Both the position numbers and the translations under genes were made by a program. The notes beneath the pieces were generated by a model. It was not told the origin of the DNA. It made no database searches and worked only from the letters and a program-made list of their open reading frames with translations. From an uncultured Holophagaceae bacterium (GTDB lineage Bacteria > Acidobacteriota > Holophagae > Holophagales > Holophagaceae), in NCBI GenBank assembly GCA_903876615.1, contig CAIRAS010000167.1, positions 1 to 9,180 of the forward strand: DNA of 9,180 nucleotides, in the 5' to 3' direction. This document shows, one piece after another, positions 5,799 through 9,180 of this stretch. The stretch's first letter is position 1; every line of letters begins with the position of its first letter.

Positions 5799-8700
5799 TT
5801 AGTTGCCGCTGAAGTTGTCCGTCAGGTTGGTGATGACGGGGGTGGCGACGCCGTAGGTGAAGGTGGGCGTCCAGGTGGTGGGTCCGCCCCCCGAAGCCTT
5901 CACGACACCCTGCCAGCCCGTGGGAACCGTGAAGCTGTAGTTCCCGTTGCCGCCGCTGGTGGCGGTGCCGCTGGCGAAGCCGGTGGCGCCGGTGTAGGTG
6001 ATGGTGACGCCGCTGACGTTGTTGCCGTTGGACAGGCGGGTGGTCCTGCCGCTGATGGTCTGGATGGTACTGAAGTCCCGGGTCAGGGGGCCGGCAAGGG
6101 CCGTCGTCACACTGTAGGAGGCGGGGCTGAAGGTGGTGCCGCGCAGGGTGGGCGTGAGGGTACCCGTCCAGCCGGCAGTGGCGCTGAAGGTGTAGAACCC
6201 GGTCGCATCGGTGGTGGCAGTGCCGCCGCCGGTGCCGCTGAAGGCCACGGTGACGCCAATCAGAGGAGCGCCGTTGGAGGTGATGTGGCCAGAGATGGCG
6301 TAAGCCACACGGGCCGTAAAGTTCTGGGTGACGGCGTTATTGACGTTCTGCAGGTTCCGGGTCGCCGGGGTGAAGGCGTAGCCCGTGAGGGACGGGGTCA
6401 TGGTGCCGGTGTAGCCCGTGTAGACGTAGTAGGTGTAGACCCCGGAGGCATTGGTGACCACGGTCCCAGCGCCGCCGAAGGCGACACGGACACCGGGCAG
6501 GGGCGCGGTGGCGGTACTGATGGTTCCGGAGACCCTGGCCCCGTTGGTGGCGGTGAAGTTCTGACCGGGCTGATCCAGCGTCGCCGCGGTGATGGTACGA
6601 AGGACGGGGGCGGTGTAGAAGCCCGTCGCGAAGACCGAGAAGGTGCCGGTATAGGGAGACGGAACCGTGAGGGTGTAGTTGCCCGAGGCATTGGTCGTGG
6701 CGACCTGGCCCGTGCTGAAGGTAACCGTGGCACCCGCGACGGCCGCGCCGGAGTTCCGGGCGACCCGGCCGGAGATGATGATGACCGGCGTGGCGTTGAA
6801 GTTCTGGGCGGTCAGGTTCGCGGCCAGGGCGGTGTAGGTGTAGGCGCTGGGCGTGTAGGCGTAGTGCGGGGACGTGGGCCCGACGGTGCCGGTGAAGGGG
6901 CTCCGCAGGTTCAGGCTGTAGTTGCCGCTGGCATCCGTCAGCAGGGCCTGGCCATCGCTGGCGGCGACGACGATGCCGGGGAGGGGCACGCCGCTGTTGG
7001 CGACGGTTCCCGAGACGGTGGCGATGGGGACACCGATGGCGACGATGTTGCTGGCCGCCGAATCGCCCGCCTGGTTATAGGCGCTGACGCGGTATTCGAA
7101 CTTCGCGCCCGCCGGCACGGTCAGGTCACTGAAGCTCCGGACGTTGGGAACCACGGTGGCGATGGTGGCGAAGGCGGCGGTGCCAAGGACCCGGCGCTGG
7201 ATGGAGAAGCCGGTCTCGTCAGTCGAGTTGTCGAACCACTTGAGGTCGGCGCGGGTGGGCTGGCTGAGCAGGGCCGTCAGGCCTGAGGGTGCCACAGGCT
7301 TCGTGGTGGCCACATTGAGGATCATGGGCCGCATGAAGTCGTTCTCTTCGTGGCCGAGGATGTGGCAGTGCCACACGTATTCCCAGCCGTAGTCCGTGAC
7401 GGCATTGCTGATGGTGAGGGCGTTGCCGTCCAGGGGGTTGGTGACATTGATCTGGGCACTGGCAGGGGCCAGGACGTTCGGGGACCGGCGGCTGGAAGGC
7501 AGCGGTAGCGCGAAGGGCAGCCGGGGAGACAGGGGCCGGAAGGCCACAATGATGTCTTCCAGCGGGTTCATCTTGACGGTTTCCTTCCAGCCGTATTCGT
7601 TGGCATCGGGGAAGCGCACGGCGCCGTCCCAGCCCACACGGTTGATGATCTGCACGTCGAAGAGGTGGAAGTGGACGGGGTGCGTGTCCACGCCGTTGTG
7701 AGTGATCTTCCAGTACTGGGTGGTGCCGTCCGTCAGGATCTCGGTGGCAGGATCGACGTAGCCCAGGGGGATGGTGGTCTGGATATTGAAGTTGGTGAAG
7801 GGCAGCTCGACACCGAGGGTGGCGTTCATGCGGCCGTAGTCCAGCTCGAAGAGCTCCTGGATGGCCTTGGGCTCCAGACTCGGCGAGATCCGGTCACCGT
7901 TCTCCGTGGCCGAGAACGTCCTGATCACGTTGTCCTGGATACGGACATAGGGATCGTTGGCCTCGACCAGGGTGGTGTTGTAGGCGGCATTGAAGACGTG
8001 GCTCGGCACGATCGGCGGGTGCTGGGCTTCCGCGAAGGCGCCGTTGGAGGTCGACGTGGAGGCGAAAGCCGTGTTCAGGGCTACCAGGTCGAAGGCTGCC
8101 GGTGTGCCACCGGCCACCACGAACTGCATGATGGTGCGGGTGTTGGGGCCGTAGCCGGCCACGGTGGTGTTGGCGCCGCCGGAGTCGCGCTGGTCGGGGT
8201 CGCCGGTGTAGTAGTCGAGGCGGGAGTCAAAGGCCGGCACGGGGGCGGGCGCGTCGTTGTAGAGGATGAGGGTCTTGCCGGCGTAGGCCGAGAAGTCCAC
8301 GATCACATCGGCCCGCTCGGCGGGGCCGAGGAAGAGGCCCTTGTCGGCCACGTTCAGCACCACGATGTCGCGGCGGTTGTAGTTGTAGCTCACAGGCTGG
8401 GGCGCGATCACCACGGGCGTGGGGAGGAAGCCGCTCTCGTTGCCGATCTGGATGAAGGAAGGACCACCGGTGAGGGGGTCCGGCACGCCACCATCACGGC
8501 CATCGGTGGGCCAGGTGGCGGGCCACAGGGTGTTCGGGGCCGAAGGCACCATGGTCACTTCGGTGCCGCTGGCATCCGCCTGGAAGAAGCTCAGGTTCCA
8601 GAAGCGGTCGTTGGCGGCGTTCAGGATGCGGAAGCGGTAGGCCTGGGGATTGACGGTGATCGTGGGATAGGCGGTGCCATTCACCAGGGGGGTGTCCATG

Positions 8701-9180
8701 AAGGCTTCGGGCACCAGCGAGGGGTTGGGCGTGCCGGGGATCTCGGCGCCCGTGGTGCTGCCAGGAACGGGCTCGGCGCCATGGACCAGGCCCGCGGCGG
8801 CGGTCAGCGGGGGCCAGAACCACGGGCCGTAGTCCCACCGGCCCATGGCATTGGCGCCGGACAGGTCCGCGGGGTTCTGGTTCACCATGTAGACATGGGG
8901 ATACCAGAGGCTGCCATCACCGCCGTAATTGACCGTGTCCCAGGTGGGGTCCGTGGCGGGAGAGCCATCCGGCAGCACGCTGCCAACGGTGCCCAGGGTG
9001 GTGATGTCGACGAAGGTCTTGTCCTGGATGACGAGGGGGATGCCGTACTTGTAAACGCCGCCGCCGTTGTTGGGCAGGATGCCGGCGTTGATGAGCTTGT
9101 CGTCGACCGGATCCACGATGAGGTAGCCCGCGGCTTCGCCAGCGTAGACGTTCAGGCGCGTGAGCCCGAAGGAGTGGTCG
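5799..9180 (-). CDS. Multicopper oxidase with FN3 and repeat tail, 5' end missing
   Basis: Multicopper oxidases take electrons from phenols, bilirubin or metals such as Mn(II), Fe(II) or Cu(I) and reduce O2 to water. The visible 1126 residues (counted from the codon at 9179-9177) begin DHSFGLTRLNVYAGEAAGYL, the second half of the first-domain H-D-H copper motif, so the start is upstream of the window. A GTG at 9116 is internal, not a start. Middle-domain signatures follow (YRFRILNAAN, LGPAERADVIVDFS). Copper motifs then appear at HPVHFHLF (500-507) and WHCHILGHEENDFM (603-616), supplying type 1, 2 and 3 ligands; the axial type 1 position is F615. The pattern is nearest the CotA/bilirubin oxidase group. 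Residues ~629-715 are a fibronectin type III domain, and ~719-1126 are five carboxypeptidase-regulatory-like repeats ending at TAA. An oxidase joined to FN3 recalls OmpB of Geobacter sulfurreducens, which is implicated in metal oxide reduction. The substrate here is unknown. Secretion is expected, but the signal peptide is not in view. Confidence 0.93.
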   Translation of the reverse strand, partial: DHSFGLTRLNVYAGEAAGYLIVDPVDDKLINAGILPNNGGGVYKYGIPLVIQDKTFVDITTLGTVGSVLPDGSPATDPTWDTVNYGGDGSLWYPHVYMVNQNPADLSGANAMGRWDYGPWFWPPLTAAAGLVHGAEPVPGSTTGAEIPGTPNPSLVPEAFMDTPLVNGTAYPTITVNPQAYRFRILNAANDRFWNLSFFQADASGTEVTMVPSAPNTLWPATWPTDGRDGGVPDPLTGGPSFIQIGNESGFLPTPVVIAPQPVSYNYNRRDIVVLNVADKGLFLGPAERADVIVDFSAYAGKTLILYNDAPAPVPAFDSRLDYYTGDPDQRDSGGANTTVAGYGPNTRTIMQFVVAGGTPAAFDLVALNTAFASTSTSNGAFAEAQHPPIVPSHVFNAAYNTTLVEANDPYVRIQDNVIRTFSATENGDRISPSLEPKAIQELFELDYGRMNATLGVELPFTNFNIQTTIPLGYVDPATEILTDGTTQYWKITHNGVDTHPVHFHLFDVQIINRVGWDGAVRFPDANEYGWKETVKMNPLEDIIVAFRPLSPRLPFALPLPSSRRSPNVLAPASAQINVTNPLDGNALTISNAVTDYGWEYVWHCHILGHEENDFMRPMILNVATTKPVAPSGLTALLSQPTRADLKWFDNSTDETGFSIQRRVLGTAAFATIATVVPNVRSFSDLTVPAGAKFEYRVSAYNQAGDSAASNIVAIGVPIATVSGTVANSGVPLPGIVVAASDGQALLTDASGNYSLNLRSPFTGTVGPTSPHYAYTPSAYTYTALAANLTAQNFNATPVIIISGRVARNSGAAVAGATVTFSTGQVATTNASGNYTLTVPSPYTGTFSVFATGFYTAPVLRTITAATLDQPGQNFTATNGARVSGTISTATAPLPGVRVAFGGAGTVVTNASGVYTYYVYTGYTGTMTPSLTGYAFTPATRNLQNVNNAVTQNFTARVAYAISGHITSNGAPLIGVTVAFSGTGGGTATTDATGFYTFSATAGWTGTLTPTLRGTTFSPASYSVTTALAGPLTRDFSTIQTISGRTTRLSNGNNVSGVTITYTGATGFASGTATSGGNGNYSFTVPTGWQGVVKASGGGPTTWTPTFTYGVATPVITNLTDNFSGN
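5802..7024 (-). repeat. Five tandem carboxypeptidase-regulatory-like repeats
   Basis: The oxidase tail holds five units of about 80 residues at roughly 7024-6787, 6786-6544, 6543-6303, 6302-6063 and 6062-5802. Each has a start like ISGR/VSGT, a central 'PLPGVTVAFSG', a 'TTDASGNYTFTV' strand, a 'GWTGTLTPS..GY.FTPA' strand and usually an aromatic 'NFTA' end. These are transthyretin-like beta-sandwiches, common in secreted proteins as spacers or adhesive arms. Units 2 to 4 are most alike; the last is the most diverged and ends the protein. Confidence 0.75.
7035..7295 (-). other. Fibronectin type III domain inside the oxidase
   Basis: The stretch begins VAPSGLTALL, carries the core Trp in ADLKWFDNSTDETGFSIQRR and ends EYRVSAYNQAGDSAASNIV, the typical FN3 strand pattern. 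It joins the copper-binding part to the repeat tail. FN3 domains in bacterial secreted enzymes usually act as spacers or surface-binding modules. Confidence 0.8.

Noticed and set aside
5631..7286. Plus-strand open frame of 551 codons opposite the oxidase tail and the intergenic gap
   Set aside because: Its translation is Gly/Arg/Asp-rich low-complexity sequence, the usual antisense shadow of a high-GC gene. The minus-strand frame has clear domains.

Overview
All four genes I can support in this window lie on the minus strand, so the region is transcribed from high to low coordinates. The DNA is GC-rich and codon third positions are strongly G/C, which produces long antisense shadow reading frames. 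The two large secreted proteins are built from Ser/Thr/Ala/Gly-rich Ig-like and carboxypeptidase-regulatory-like repeats. Their style suggests a soil or sediment Acidobacteriota of the Holophagae/Geothrix type. That placement rests on family resemblance remembered from known genomes, not on a search, and is only moderately secure.

Layout in transcription order. (1) 9180-5799: the 3' part of a multicopper oxidase gene whose start lies outside the window. The window edge cuts through a copper-binding His-Asp-His motif. The oxidase is followed by a fibronectin type III domain and five tandem ~80-residue beta-sandwich repeats. (2) 5798-5611: a gap of 188 bases with a strong GC-rich hairpin and a perfect 20-base palindrome. 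(3) 5610-1777: a 1277-residue exported protein, probably a lipoprotein. It carries three copies of a ~245-residue three-domain Ig-like supermodule, two more Ig-like domains and a C-terminal seven-bladed beta-propeller. (4) 1776-1641: a gap with a bulged-stem terminator and then a 78% A+T block holding the promoter and a probable operator of the next operon. (5) 1640-196: abiEi-abiEii, an AbiE type IV toxin-antitoxin pair overlapping by four bases. (6) 195-1: no convincing gene.

The oxidase and the propeller protein are both predicted to be exported and sit head to tail. They may serve the same cell-surface process, for example metal oxidation or extracellular electron transfer as proposed for Geobacter OmpB, but nothing in the sequence proves this. 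The AbiE pair is a separate accessory defence or stability module with its own AT-rich control region. Its promoter places the predicted transcription start almost on the GTG start codon, which would make the antitoxin mRNA nearly leaderless. I see no rRNA, tRNA, CRISPR array or intact insertion sequence. Nothing here amounts to a wholly new system. The most unusual points are the phenylalanine at the oxidase's axial type 1 copper position, the oxidase's long repeat tail, the supermodular lipoprotein and the leaderless-looking, operator-covered AbiE promoter.
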